A stretch of DNA of 64,000 bases, taken from positions 149,723,748 to 149,787,747 of the forward strand of contig NC_080418.1 of the NCBI RefSeq assembly GCF_029873635.1, in the 5' to 3' direction. The DNA is from Malania oleifera. Lineage: Eukaryota > Streptophyta > Magnoliopsida > Santalales > Ximeniaceae. Every line of letters starts with the position of its first letter. Within the stretch, counting starts at the first letter, position 1. Shown here piece by piece: positions 11,782 to 27,173 of this stretch. Under the pieces are notes generated by a model that saw nothing but the letters and a program-made list of their open reading frames with translations, made no database searches and had not been told where the DNA came from. Made by a program: the position numbers and the translations under genes.

Positions 11782-12538
11782 TTCAGGGCTATTAAATCCT
11801 TACTCACCATCTCCTTCCAAGTTATTTTAGGTCTATCACTACCACTTCTACTGCCCCACACAATAACTAATTCACTCTTCCTCACTAGTGCACTACGTGG
11901 CCTACATTGTAAGTGTTTATACCATCTGAGTCGTCCCTCCCTTATCTTCTATAGGAGCTACACCTAACTTATTGCGAATATATTCATTCCTTAATTTATC
12001 TTTCAGTGTTATGTCACTTATTCATCTAAGCATTCTCATCTCTGAAACTTTTACTTTTTGGATATTATGTTTTTTCGTCGCACAACATTTTGATCCATAT
12101 AGCATACCTGGTCTTATAGTCGTCCTATAAAACTTCCATTTTAATTTTAAGGGTATTTTACAATCAGAAAACACACTTGAAACACTTCTTCATTTAATTC
12201 TATGCAACATCAGCTTTAATTTCTCCTTTAACTTGCATAATAGATTCAAGGTATGGAAATTTATAAGTACTATTTATTTCTTCATCATCAAGTTTAACTT
12301 TATCTCCAATATTTCTCTCACTATTATTGAAATTACATTTCATACATTCTATCTTATTTCTACTTATCTTAAAGCCTCTAGATTCCAAAACTTCTCTCCA
12401 TAATTTTAACTCAACCTCTACTTTGCCCCTAGTTTTATAAATTAATACAATATCATCTATAAACAATATACACTGTGGAATCTCATTTTGAATACTCTTA
12501 GTCAATTAGTTCATCACTAAAGTAAAACGATAAGGGCT
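11782..12538 (-). pseudogene. LINE reverse transcriptase C-terminus, truncated
   Basis: Minus-strand continuation of the LINE interrupted at 2655. Reading down from 12538 one sees SPYRFTLVMN, a stop, then LTKSIQNEIPQCILFIDD (the catalytic F/YxDD box of a LINE polymerase), LKLWREVLESRGFKISRNK, and further on EGRLRWYKH-like and WGSRSGSDRPKITWKEMV. This is the order seen in plant LINEs. There are several stops and frame changes, and the 5' part is missing beyond the LTR that starts at 12539. Confidence 0.85.
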
Positions 12539-14035
12539 TGTTGGCCTAACATGGTTTTCAAATATTATTTTGATGATAACAAATCAAAGTAAATTTAAAA
12601 TGTTTTGGTTTAAGTGATGATGTTTCAGGAAATCAAGTCTATGAAGTTCAAAAGTTCAAGTATTAAGAGTACAAGATCACAAGTGACTATTAAAAGCTCA
12701 TACTTCAACAACAAGTGATCAAAAGGAAATTTAAAGGATCAAAGACAGAAAAATCTTATGGAAGCTCAAAGGATATTGAAGCTCAAGACAAGAAAGACTC
12801 AAAACAAAGATATACATGAAGACTTAAAGTTTAGAAAGTTTTAAAGTCTTAAGGAAGTCTTGTGTAAGTACTTCATTTGAATATCAAAATAAATGCTTTG
12901 AAACTCATTAGGATTAATTATGAACTTAGAGACCTTATTTTGAAAATCCTAAAAAATATCTTTGAAATGTCTCAAAATAAGTTAGCAAGAGTTTTTGGAA
13001 ATAAACTTTAAAAATAATGTTTTTAACTGTTCAAACGATTGACAATTTTTTTACTGAATTAAATTTGGAAAACAATATAGGATCAATCAACTGACCCCTG
13101 TGAGTTCAAGCGACTTATCCTGTTCTGACCTTGAAAATACGTTGATTTTCAAAGATCAGGCGACTGGCCCCGATGGGTTCAAGCGACTAACCTTCGTAAC
13201 GGTTAGTTGTAAAACAGCGTTTTAAAGTTTCCAAATTGAGTTGCTTGTGCCTCAAACTTTGTAAAAAACCTAGGAAACACTCAAAGTAACATGGGCAACA
13301 CAAATTTATGACTTTTAGCTCTATAAATACATGATTTCACAAATCAAATTGTATACCAAGAATTGAAAATCTGATTTCAAGCCTATATTGCTCATACTCT
13401 CTCAAAGTCTTCTTGCACATACGTACTTGCTGAGATTTTTTGAGAATTACTAAGTTATTGTTCACCGATTTCTGAGCAAAACTTCTGAGTTTTGAATCAA
13501 TCAAAAGAAAGAATCCCGGTGATATACACTTTGAACTTCAATTCAATTCTTCATTGATATTTACATTGAAGCATTAATTAGTTGTGCTATACTTTGTACT
13601 AACTAATATGCTCTATTTGAGAGTAATTCTTGTATGCAAGAAATTGTTTTTGTTTTCCTATTTTCTTGGAGGTTCAGAACTGTTGAATCATTGTACCAAG
13701 CGTGAGATATCGTTTGGAGAGGTATACTCTAACCTATTGAAGGAGGAATTGTAAGGTTGCTTCTATCCTTCAAAGAGTGTTACAGTGCAATCCTTAAGTG
13801 GTGTTGCCTAACGCGAGGACATAAGCGAGTATAGCCAAATCTCATAAAACTCTGTCTTACTCTATTTCCCTAAACTCTCTTTAATTTTCAGCACATATAT
13901 AACTGTGTGGTTGTTTATTTCAAATTTATAAACTGTGCAGATTGGATATTAAATAAATTGAAAATTAATTTAATTTTGAGGTTACGGAAACTAAACGAGA
14001 GTACGTTAGTTGATCAATACTTATTACGAAAACCA
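12539..14035 (+). mobile_element. Long copia-type LTR fragment (solo or truncated)
   Basis: Starts TGTTGGCCTAACATGG, followed by TTTTGATGATAACAAAT, as in the other long LTRs here. A TATA box lies at 13322-13329, preceded by GCGACT/CAACTGACC words at 13080-13195. The transcribed part has the usual phrase around 13760-13850 (AAGTGGTGTTGCCTAACG, GGACATAAGCGAG). No clear 3' end or target duplication was found, so the right limit is approximate. Confidence 0.6.
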
Positions 14036-14689
14036 CAATAGTTATTATAAAATATATTGTAAACTTGAAAAATAAGATGATTTATTATTATTTTTTAAAA
14101 AATTCAAAATAATGAAAATTTTGTGGAGGGTTTTTCAGTGTGCCGACACTCTATCCATATGTTTTTTCTTCCAACTGCTTCACTCTTTTGGGACATGACG
14201 CGGCCTTTACTTGCAAAGTCCCAAAAATTTAATTTTCAAAAAAGCAAAGAAAGTAATGGGACGCATCAGTATTGCGTTTTAGACTTGCCAGAGTCAAACA
14301 AATGGACGGTGATGGGCGGTCTTAGCTAGCCCTGGTGATGAGGATGATGATGTACTGGCGAAGGTTTTGTTGCCCACCCCATCTTCAAGACAATCTTTTA
14401 TTTTTAGACGTCGTTTGAACTCAAAAATATTAAAAAAAATATTAAAGAATCTATATTTTCGTGTTTGGTTATCAAGAAAAGTAAGAAAGAAAATAAAAAA
14501 TATTTCAAATTCATGAACAAAATTTTAATTTTACACATAATTAATATTTAATTTTTCTTAATTTTTAATTATATAAAAACAAACTTTCATTTTTAATAAA
14601 ATTTAATAATAAAAAAATACAACAAAAAATGAATTTCTTTCTTTTTTTCCTTTTTTCAAGTAAAATTTTTTATCAAAGCAGACCCCTAG
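14036..14689. other. Intergenic, nothing recognised
   Basis: Short GC-richer stretch at 14120-14390, then AT-rich sequence with poly(A)/poly(T) runs. A 68-codon frame at 14123-14329 has no recognisable motif and is not called. Confidence 0.4.
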
Positions 14690-15215
14690 GGTATATGATT
14701 TTTTTCAAGGAATAAATGAAATTATATACACAAACATTAGAAAAGAAAAAAAAAATTACTTGTTTGGTTCGGTGGAATATTTATTCACTGGAATAAGACG
14801 AAATATAGTTTAAATTTTGGGAATTGAGAGAATAGTTATTCCTTGTATATTTCTAGTTTCTAGTTATTTCATTCAACATATAATAAGAAAGTAATAGACA
14901 TCCCCATGATGAAATTTGAGAATAATTATTCCTTATCTATTTCTTATTATTATGAACTCGTTAAATATTTTACATTGTTATTTGTTTTATAGTAACAATG
15001 TATTTTTTTTATACAATTAAAACTAATTTATCATCGAGAATATACATTCCGCAAACCAAACGAAACCTAAAAACAAGAGTAAGGATTGGTAGGAAGGGAC
15101 TGAGATGAGACTTGAGAGATGAGTTATTTTTTGATCGATGTGTAACTCAAATCTAGAGTGAATTTCAAATAAATCAAAAAATAACTTAGTCAGTACGTTA
15201 CAATAATTGCACATC
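14690..15215. repeat. Dispersed ~490-bp AT-rich repeat, copy 2 (uninterrupted)
   Basis: Matches 1-278 plus 2334-2543. It shows the pre-insertion target AAATATTTTACATTGTTATT of the solo LTR at 279-2328. Confidence 0.6.
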
Positions 15216-15776
15216 CGATTAAATGATTTCGTAATCCTAATGATTTATTTGGTGCACAATAATGCAATAAAATTGCTTTGTCTCACAAAAACTATTTCCA
15301 TAGAATGATCTTTGGGAATTTCATTTTCAAGAATGAGATGTCCACCTTATGAAAATATTTTCGTTTGCGTTGCTTTGTTCGATTCTTGGGAATGTGTACA
15401 TGATTTCCTTATTCAGAAGTTAACATGTGTGTAATAACATATGAGTTATATTTCTAATAAAAAAAATTAAAAATATATCCTTAATTAAATGCATGTTCGG
15501 AAGTTTTCAATAAATTAAAATTTCAACACTTGAATGATCATTAGACCAAAATAATCGAGAGCAATACAGAATCTCGATATCAACCACTATATTAAATTAT
15601 TATAACACGATAATAATATTGTTCATTTTATTAACAATTTGTTATTTTAAGTATGATAATAAAGTGTGTTAATAATATATTACAAAGGTATTACTCTCTA
15701 ACTCGTCAGGATAGCGAAGACAATATGATCCAAAAAGTAAGATTGTAATAAGAATGAGTTTCACTTGAAACGTATC
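15216..15776. other. AT-rich intergenic, nothing recognised
   Basis: No open frame longer than a few dozen codons, no recognisable repeat or RNA gene. Confidence 0.4.
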
Positions 15777-15784
15777 CATAAGTA

Positions 15785-16295
15785 GGGGTGAGCATTCGAT
15801 CGGTTTGGTGAATTCGGTTAATTAACCGAATTAACTGAAAAATTTTGATTAAAAAATCTCATTAATCGAACCGAACGAAATTCCATATTTAATCGAACTC
15901 AAAGCCGATCGAACCAAATTTTGGTTAAATCGATTGACCGATTTTAACCGATTTAATATTTTAATATATATAAGATATAGATTTTTAATATATATATAAA
16001 ATATAAATATTATATTTAAAATTTTAATATAAATGTATAATAAAAAAATAAATAAAATTTTAGTATATATATAATATATAAAGTATTTTAATATATAATA
16101 TATAGAATTATTTATTATTAATTTATATTATTTGGTTAACTTAATCGAATTAACTAAACCCAAAAACCGAATCGAAAATCGAAAATCGAAAACAAAAATT
16201 CAACGAAAGTGAAAATCGAGCCAAACCGAATAAATTTTTAATCGAACCAAACTGACCGAATTTTCAATTTTAACCGAATTATACTTACCCTGATT
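15785..16295. mobile_element. MITE-like element with inverted ends
   Basis: About 510 bp, very AT-rich in the middle. It begins GGGGTGAGCATTCGATCGG and ends with the rough inverse (...CCGAATTATACTTACCC plus a few bases). CATAAGTA flanks both sides (15777-15784 and 16296-16303), an 8-bp duplication as expected for hAT-type elements. The subterminal regions are dense in CGGTT/AACCG words in both orientations. It has no coding capacity, so it would depend on a transposase elsewhere. The superfamily is inferred. Confidence 0.6.
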
Positions 16296-16303
16296 CATAA
16301 GTA

Positions 16304-16812
16304 ACAAACTTCGCATTTTAAAGCATGAATTTCAAAATTCACACTTTGAAATCTATACTCTTAAACATTACATTAATATTTCTTGAAAAACAATTATACA
16401 TACTAATCCTTATGTTTACTATTTTTATTTTGTGTAATTTATCAAATTTATAAAGTGCCAATTCTATTATTATAAATAGTCATTTTATAAACCAACCAAA
16501 CATAACCTAATTGTCGGACCGACTAAATCATATATATATATATATATATATATAATATGCATTAATTAAGGGCATGTATGGGATAGCATGTGGGAGTCAA
16601 AAAGCTGTGGCACCGTGGCGCCCATTCTTACTTGGAACCTATTGGGAACTTGAAACTTGTCCGTACGTTCGTACCCCTCACCCTTAAATACTAAAACTAT
16701 ATATATATATATATAATTCACCGTCTAGGCCAGCTGATGATTAACTAATTAAATTTGAAGCACAAGGGAGAGTGGTTGGTGGACAATTGATGAAGAAATG
16801 AATACTATGCAT
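16304..16812. other. AT-rich intergenic
   Basis: Contains two (TA)n runs (about 16530-16553 and 16699-16713) around a slightly GC-richer patch at 16580-16680. No gene signal. Confidence 0.4.
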
Positions 16813-17025
16813 GTCTTTTTTCTTTTTTTTTTTGACGATTCAAAATTTCAACTTGAATAAGTTCTTCGAACGCGCGATCTATTAAGCGTGTCTTTTTCTT
16901 ATTTAATGATTTGAAATTTCAATGTGAACAGGTTCTTTGAACTCGATTTACTATGCGCGTCTCTTTTTTCTTCGATGATTTAGAATTTCAACGTGAACAA
17001 GTTCTTCCGGTCTATTGATATATCC
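16813..17025. repeat. Three-copy minisatellite, ~63-77 bp units
   Basis: Units begin at about 16813, 16890 and 16959, each reading GTCTTTTT..., GATTnnAAATTTCAA(C/T), GAACA/ATAAGTTCTT. They have diverged in length and sequence, so the array is old. Confidence 0.6.
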
Positions 17026-18170
17026 CTAATAATTTCTTAGACAAATTGTAAGTAAATAACCGAACTTGAAACCTCGAGGTTATTAAAGACCAACTACGCG
17101 TTACTACTTGCATAAATAATATTATTGCAAATGATTAATTTAGTGAACTTCCTCCCATGTTTATATATATGTTTTCCACTTTGATTCCATAACGTAATTT
17201 CTATAATTTTTTTGTCAACTCACATTGAAAATTAAAATTAAATTAAAATTACAGGTGTTGTAGTGGAAATATATTTATTTATTTATTTTAATTATTTGAC
17301 TTATATTTTTGTCAAACAATTCATTGAATAGAGAATATTTACGATTGATATTATTAAATAATATATATTTATCTGTATCAATAATTTAATAATGTTATGT
17401 TCTCTTTGTCGTTGATTTCTATAAGAGGACACATGTAAAACTAATCACAAAGTATGAAATATAATACACTTGTGTTTTTTTGGTAGTTCACAATTTGTGT
17501 TTTTCTTATTTTTCAAGATGATTCGTTGACATTTTCGATACTGTTCATCAATATTTTTATAAGAAATATGTTTTGCAAGTATGAATGTATTAACGATACA
17601 GATATCATTGAATTTTAGAAGAGTCACTATCGTAAAATTATTAGGTGGAAGAAAAATAAAATACGTTTTTCCCCTCTTATCTCAGAGATTATGCATATTT
17701 TTTCAATCTTATAACTTATGTTTTTTAAAATCGTTGACAAAATGACACTTATCATTACGCAACGAATTTTTATTTTTACTTTTATTTTTTTTAGTATTGG
17801 TCAATTAATGGTACGACATCATCATGTGTCATGACAGTAAGTTTTAATCATTATCTTCTTGATTTTTTTTAAATTATCGTAACTTATAATTTTATTTTCT
17901 TTTAGAGCAACCCATTTAGATCGATTCAATGACCCTTTATTTTTTCTCAAGAATTGCTCGGCCCATTTTATTTTTATCTCTCACATATTAAATTTCTTGC
18001 GAAAATTTACACAAACCGACCACTGAAATGCCTACTTGAGCTATAACTTTTATTAATATGTCGATGATTTCTCTAATCTAATTTAAAAAACGAACGTGTG
18101 AAGTGATTATCTGTAGTGGATTCCTTTGTAATAATTTTTAATTTTATTTTTCTAACTCAATAAGTAATGA
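17026..18170. other. AT-rich intergenic, nothing recognised
   Basis: Long A/T runs and short frames only; no splice-consistent coding signal seen. Confidence 0.4.
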
Positions 18171-18840
18171 GCGTGGAGGTGAGCGCAGAGGATTCCTCCT
18201 CCTCTGTCTACGTTGACAGCAGTGAGATCTAAATTCATTACAACCTCAGAAAAATAAAATAAATAAAATAAAAGATTTACCTGAAGTTTATTTTATTTTT
18301 CCGATAGGGCGTAGGTTGACTTTTAGGATCTTCCGGCCTATGGGAGTGGGTCGGTACTGCCACGTGGTGGTTGACGGAGCGGGGTATCACGGATGGTCGG
18401 TTCTGTCTGTCACAAACGCGTCTGCAGAGAGAGTGACGGCCGCAGTAACCGTATCTATAGCTGGCAGTATTAAATACGCCGTCATGCTTTCCAGCTGCGT
18501 TTTGCCGGTTACTCTATTAACGCTCATTTTCCCACCCAAATAAATAAATAAATATTTTGCTCCACAGACCTGAGGTCAAAATGTCAAGCCCAATCCACCA
18601 GCTCACTTGGCAAAACGACGTCGTCCCCACGCTGTCTCCTCCTCTTTTGACGCATTTGCCCCTCGGAAGAACTACTAATTTCGATGACGGTCACCCGACA
18701 GCCATTGACCCCGGTGCAAGTGACTGCGACTGTGACTGTGACTGTGGGTCGCGTCTTCGAATTCCGTGTGATTTGGTTGTGACGGAGCGGCAGGCGCTGT
18801 GAATGAGAATTATTCGGTGCGGGCACCCTCACCGATATCT
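18171..18840. other. GC-richer low-copy-looking island
   Basis: Stands out from its AT-rich surroundings, with CACGTGG, ACGCG and CGTCG words. It holds open frames on both strands (75-82 codons), none with a recognisable domain. A short CTGTGA-type repeat at 18721-18747 encodes alternating Cys-Asp in one frame. It could be the promoter or first exon of a gene that is missing or decayed; nothing in the sequence decides this. Confidence 0.3.
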
Positions 18841-19130
18841 TTTTGCCCTACACAATGGAAGGCTCCCACGTAAGAGTATGACTAGGCAGCTTAATTCAAA
18901 TTTATGGACCATATGATTTAAAAATAATTATTAAATTTTATGGTGTGAATTTTAAATTAAGATAATTCCAACTCTAGTTGAAATTACTATTAAATATTAA
19001 ATTTTTGTATTTTGCAAAATTTTAAGTTATTATAATTTTAAATTATTATAATTACGACTTAAAATTTAAGATGCATAAATAAAGAAAAAAATATTAAATA
19101 ATATGGACTCGTAATAAAGTTCTCTCTTGA
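18841..19130. other. AT-rich intergenic
   Basis: No feature recognised. Confidence 0.4.
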
Positions 19131-20000
19131 AAATTTTCTTTTTATTCATACACTATTGTGTGACAGTTGAAGCTTTAGGGAAGTCCAAAGAATCTCATTG
19201 AGGAGAGCATTCATAGAGGTTCCAGTTAGACACCAAGCATAATAGTGGAATTGAGAGATTGTCTAATACAACTTCGTACATATTTAAAAGAAATTCCCAA
19301 GATACAGGTAGTATAGGTAACACGCTTTTATTAATTAATTCTTCTTCCCCTTCTTTTCTTTTCCTCAATTTTTGAGTCCAGTAGGATTCGTGAGAAATTG
19401 GTACCAGAGCCTTGTTGTGGTTTTATGATCAGTAAAAGAGAAAAAGAAAAGGGTCACTTTTTTATTAGAAGACTTCTATAAAGTCTAATATAAGATTTTA
19501 TGAGAACTTAATTTAGGTAGTGTGAAGAGAAATTTTTTTCAAATTACCTTCTTCTAGAATCAATTTTGAATTAAATCATATAGTACTTGATTTAAAAAGA
19601 GTTAAATCAGGTCTTGAATTACAACAATCAGAGATTGAAGAGCAGATTCGTCCTTATCAATGTAGAATTAGGCAGTGTGAGTAATAGTTAGAGCAACTCC
19701 ACAGAACCTTAGGATTAGAATTAGACGGCCAAGATCTCATTAATCTTCAAAAATGATTGATAAAAAAGTCCATTACGAGTAAAATTAGAGAAATATTGAG
19801 AAGTTATAAAGATATAATGATAGATCTTGAGCAAGGAAGATATACACCTAGAGATTATGAGGAAGCATAGGAACAGGATGTTCAAAGTGCAGTCAAAGAT
19901 ATAGACGAAACCTTTGAAGCATTTTTATTAAAGTTTGTTATATTATTTGGTTATATTAATTATCTTTGCAGCAACTTTATTAAAGTATGATGTGTACTTG
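19131..20000 (+). other. Possible decayed retroelement leader and gag-like frame
   Basis: TTGGTACCAGAGCC at 19398-19411 resembles a tRNA-iMet primer-binding site (usual core TGGTATCAGAGC). About 150 bp downstream a frame reading SRINFELNHIVLDLKRV to EGRYTPRDYEE-like sequence runs for ~145 codons (19555-19990), rich in charged and Leu/Ile residues as in a coiled coil, with three in-frame stops. No protease, polymerase or integrase follows, and no LTR end (CA) directly precedes the site. It may be a truncated LTR retrotransposon or pararetrovirus-like remnant, or chance. Confidence 0.3.
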
Positions 20001-22480
20001 ATATATTAAAAAGTTAAGATTGGAACTATTAAAGTAGGTTGGTAGACTATACATTTACGTAGTATTTTTATTTTTATTTTTATGGTAATTACTTTTCAAT
20101 TAAGGAAAAAATAAGTTGTACTTATTCCTTGGGATCTATTTAAAGAATCTTCGACCCTTTATTCAAGGAAGAAAAATTGAGATGTGACATAATTAAATTG
20201 GATAATGAGATATGAATGTGTACTTCCTAAAAAGTTCTGTTACATGAATCTGTAGCATCATGAATTTGTTTTAGGTAGAATGGATTTAAATGAACGCGGT
20301 GTTGAATTTTGTTCTATGTTATTTTGTTAATAATTTTTGGACGACTTTGCAGGGATATGGTGGGTGCGTGTCGCGAGCAAGCAGGCAGGAAGCCACGTGG
20401 GTGAATGTGAGAAGGACACGTAGGCATTAAAGGCCGCAACCTCCCCGTACGGTGTGACGTACCCATCAGCCTCCCCATGCATTTGGTGAAATTGACAGTT
20501 GGACGTGACCATGTGTGTCTGAAATATTTTCCATTTAAAAAAAAATAATGAACAGATAAATAGTTATAAAAAATTTAAAATAGCAGGTGTGGGGTCCACA
20601 AAGGGCCGTTTTTTGGAAGGTAGGGGTTTGACTTGACGTGTCACTTTTAGGTATTTGTAATTTTTATATAGACAGTCTTTTTGACAACTTGCCAAGTAAA
20701 CACTTTTTTAATGTTATTTTATTGAAAAATAGTGAAGTATGGAATAAGGTTTTGGAATTGAAAATTGATTTGGTAATCTTTGAAATAACTAGGTTTTGAT
20801 TTTTCTGGGATGAATTAATCGAGCGAGCTCAATCTGAATCGAGACCTATCATTGAATTTGGTCGAGATTAATAATTAAACTCGTTAAAGAAAATAAAAAT
20901 TAATAAAAAAATAATGTAGGATAAAAAATATATATTTTTTGATTACATAAAAACTTCAGCCACCAATAAGCCCTTTGGATCTCCTGGTGCGACACCAAAC
21001 CTATGGATCTCCTGGTGCGACACCAAACCTATGGATCAACGTCCTCCCCCTAAGTCTCGCTGATAAGGTAAAGTCCGAAATGCGGATATGACTTTTGTGT
21101 ATCAGTTGTACCTTCTAAAGATAATGACCTTCTCTTAGATTTTAAAGTTCTCTTCCAAAGTTTAAAAAATTTTAGGAACCTTTTCTAAACTTTACAAAGA
21201 AGACATAAATCTTCTCTTATATTTTACAAAAAAGATAATTTTTTTAAGAAAATGTCTATCTCTTTCTAATAAATCTTACAGAAAAGTCTGTGACATTTTT
21301 GAAATCTCAAAACAAAATTATATCATTTTTGAAACTTCAGGAGATGTCTCTATCGTTTTTACCAAATCTCAGGAGAGGTATACATTTTACCTTTAAATAA
21401 TTTTTACATTAAAATCATTATCCTTATTATATTAAAAATACCTAGCACATGCATTAATCTATTTTATTATGGGCAATTTTTTTATAATTAGAGTATTGAA
21501 TGTTTTGATTGAACTAATTAAATTAAGAATTGGACTGTCCTTGAATTTACGAGCTCAACTAATAAAAAAATCAATCATAAATTATCTAACCTCGGTAAAA
21601 ATAAATTGATTTACAAGTACTTTTTGTTTTTACAAATAATTTCTACATTAAAATTAGTATTCTCAATAAAAGTATAATTAAAATATGTCCCTTCGTGTAG
21701 TAATAGATGGCTGAAAATTAGCTTGAGAAAATAACTCTTTAATATAAAAAGACATACAACAATATTTATTGAGGCAACTGCTTTGTCATCATAATTTTAC
21801 TAGTTAGATAAATTAGACCAATTCATAAATTTGTGATCTCACAGATTGACTAACCAATTCAATGTTGAAAACATGATTGGTGATTACTTGTAAGCATCAA
21901 TATTTGATCCTAGTACTATTTTGTCAGACTAAAATTCTTATTAATTATTTTATAGATTCATTTTGATTTGTTCAATTATATAACTAAGTTAGATACATTG
22001 AATCATAGACATATTTGTTTTGTATTTAATTTTTTAAATAGTTAACTAAGGGGTGATGTAAGATTGAATAGTGAAGAGATGACGAATTCACTTGATACAT
22101 AATTTTTATAAATAGATTAACGAATCTTTATAATTAGTGTATTGAATTTATATATAATTTATTATTAAATAAAAAAAGGTACAGATTGGATCAGGGAATA
22201 AGTGTTAATTCGTACTTCGCTAGCTGTAAAAAAGGAATAATAGGGAAGAGACCAACTTTTCTTTTTTATTTCTACTTCCCTGTCAAGCTCGATGAAATTC
22301 ACACGAATTCTTAAATGGGCAGGACAAAAAATTTCACACGCTTCGACATTTTTTATGGTATTGACTTGTAGTATCAGTAGTTGGAGCGTTGATTTTTTTT
22401 TTTTTGTGTTAACCGAGAGACTCCATTCTCAAGTCGATCATCGGACCTTCATGAGCGGCACCAACTCTGGAGGTTAGAAA
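20001..22480. other. Intergenic, mostly AT-rich
   Basis: Contains a GC-richer patch with CACGTGG and ACGT words at 20335-20515, a two-copy 28-bp tandem repeat at 20977-21032 and a poly(T) run near 22390. No gene recognised. Confidence 0.4.
20977..21032. repeat. Perfect 28-bp tandem duplication
   Basis: Two adjacent copies starting GGATCTCCTGGTGCGACACC; a third start (GGATC) follows. It looks recent because the copies are identical. Confidence 0.8.
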
Positions 22481-25350
<2,870 letters not shown>

Positions 25351-25459
25351 CAAGTTATCAGTTGTAAGAATTATATTATTAGTTGCAAGTCAACAAAAAT
25401 ACTCACTTTTGAAGGGATGATTACGTTACACAGCTGTTTGTAGGTAAGACTTGGATTGT

Positions 25460-25462
<3 letters not shown>

Positions 25463-25491
<29 letters not shown>
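25463..25491. repeat. (GA)n microsatellite
   Basis: About 14 uninterrupted GA units. Confidence 0.9.
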
Positions 25492-25493
<2 letters not shown>

Positions 25494-25964
25494 ATGATTG
25501 GTAGGAGAGGTTGGTAGAGATAGCTAGCAAGTTTTGGATAAGTTTGAGATGCATGCCAGCTTTATCTAGCCATGCATGCATGCATGCGTGCCATTAATTC
25601 CATAATCCATATATATATATATATATAAAGTATTCATTTGGTACCACTTAATAATATTGCTGCAGTTGTTAGAGCTGGATCACCAAAATAATATAATTAA
25701 GATATTAGACACTTTCAAAAACATGCATTTGGTCTTTCTTTTATATATATCTCTGTGGTGGCAGCTGATATCACCGCAGATCCCTCGACTATACATACAT
25801 ATATCTTAATTTTGCCTTAGCAGAAACATATGCATCTACCACTGTGCATGCATGCATTCATACGTGCATATATAATTATTATAATTGGTAGATAAATGGA
25901 TCATAGATGGATGGATAGATAATGTCTGTTGGGCCTTTAATTAATTATGGCCGAACTTTTCTTT

Positions 25965-26008
<44 letters not shown>
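25492..26008. other. Intergenic with simple repeats
   Basis: Holds GCATGCATGCATGC at 25572-25587 and again GCATGCATGCATTC near 25846, and (TA)n runs near 25610 and 25967-26008. No gene seen. Confidence 0.4.
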
Positions 26009-26013
<5 letters not shown>

Positions 26014-26550
26014 GAATTGGTGTGTTCCCAAAAATGGGGGTGAATTGGGTATTTAAAAATTTCTCCTCTTAAGTTTATCCAAATCAACAGTATTACACAA
26101 CCACGGGTTTGTTTATACAATTATAAACCCAATCCTTTACAATAATAAGTTACAAATATTCAAGCGTTGAAATTTAAATTACGCAAATTAAAAGCAGGCA
26201 TAAGAAATGTTATCGGGGTTCGGCCAATACTTCCTACATCCCTGCCTTGACTCGCAAGTCTAAGGATTCCACTACGGCTCACTTAACGGGTGGAGCGACA
26301 CCGATTACAAACAGGTCAAATTACCAGAGTTGACCTCAACTTTTACACACTTTTCTTACGAGGAGGAGAAGACATTACCGATCCTTACGGACTAGATCAA
26401 CACACCCTCAGCCATGCCTGGAATACAACAAATGATAATAATTTTCGCGTACAATTCAAATGTTTCTATATAAGCAGATATGTACCACTATGCACAATAT
26501 AATCAATGCACTCATAGATGATAAGAAATTAATGCTCCAAAAAGTCAATA
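26009..26550 (-). mobile_element. Long copia-type LTR fragment
   Basis: Begins TGTTGGAATTGGTGTG and then GGGGGTGAATTGGGTATTT, the inverse of the end phrase of the LTR at 279-2328. It shares CGGGGTTCGG, CCTTGACTCGCAAG and ACGGCTCACTTAACGGGTG with 28140-28220. It is bounded by (TA)n runs on both sides and lacks the promoter half, so it is truncated, about a quarter of a full LTR. Confidence 0.7.
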
Positions 26551-27141
26551 ATATATATATATATATATATATTGGAGTATTAATTAATTAATTTCTAATT
26601 AGTCAACTGAGATGAAAAATCCCTTTCCAATTATAAATATTTAATTAATAAATTTTTGTACAAATTTCTACCACTCCGCCAAACAATATCAATGATATGA
26701 TTAAATCTCAAACCTATTTCAATGTGTCGGACAAAAATGAGGCTTGAAAATTGATGTATATTTGAAGTTAACAATCACTAATATGCTCGTATCGATGACG
26801 TTTTTTCAAAGAAGCTGTAGCTAATATATTCTTGATCTATGCTTCTTTACTAAAAATAATCTCAATTAAAAATCGTAGTTATCGAAACATGAATTTTAAA
26901 ATTTAACTACGAATTTTTTCCTATATATATAATTTAATCAATATTTATTTCAATATTATGCTAAAAATGTCTTTATTATTCTGTATATTCATAGCTAAAA
27001 ATTGTCACAAAAAAAGAAAAATAAATTTTAAATTTATAAAATAATTACATAGATACATCTTCTTTTTTTTCTTTTCTTATTTTCACAAATTACTCCTTAT
27101 TAGAAACGCTGAACTCATGTTCATAATTATTGAAATTAAAA

Positions 27142-27173
<32 letters not shown>

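Noticed and set aside
16530-16553. TATA-box promoter in the (TA)n runs of 16.5-16.7 kb
   Set aside because: Simple repeats without a downstream gene.
18557-18802. Small secreted Cys-rich peptide from the CDCDCDC frame
   Set aside because: The Cys-Asp run is a translated hexanucleotide repeat; no signal peptide or conserved Cys spacing.
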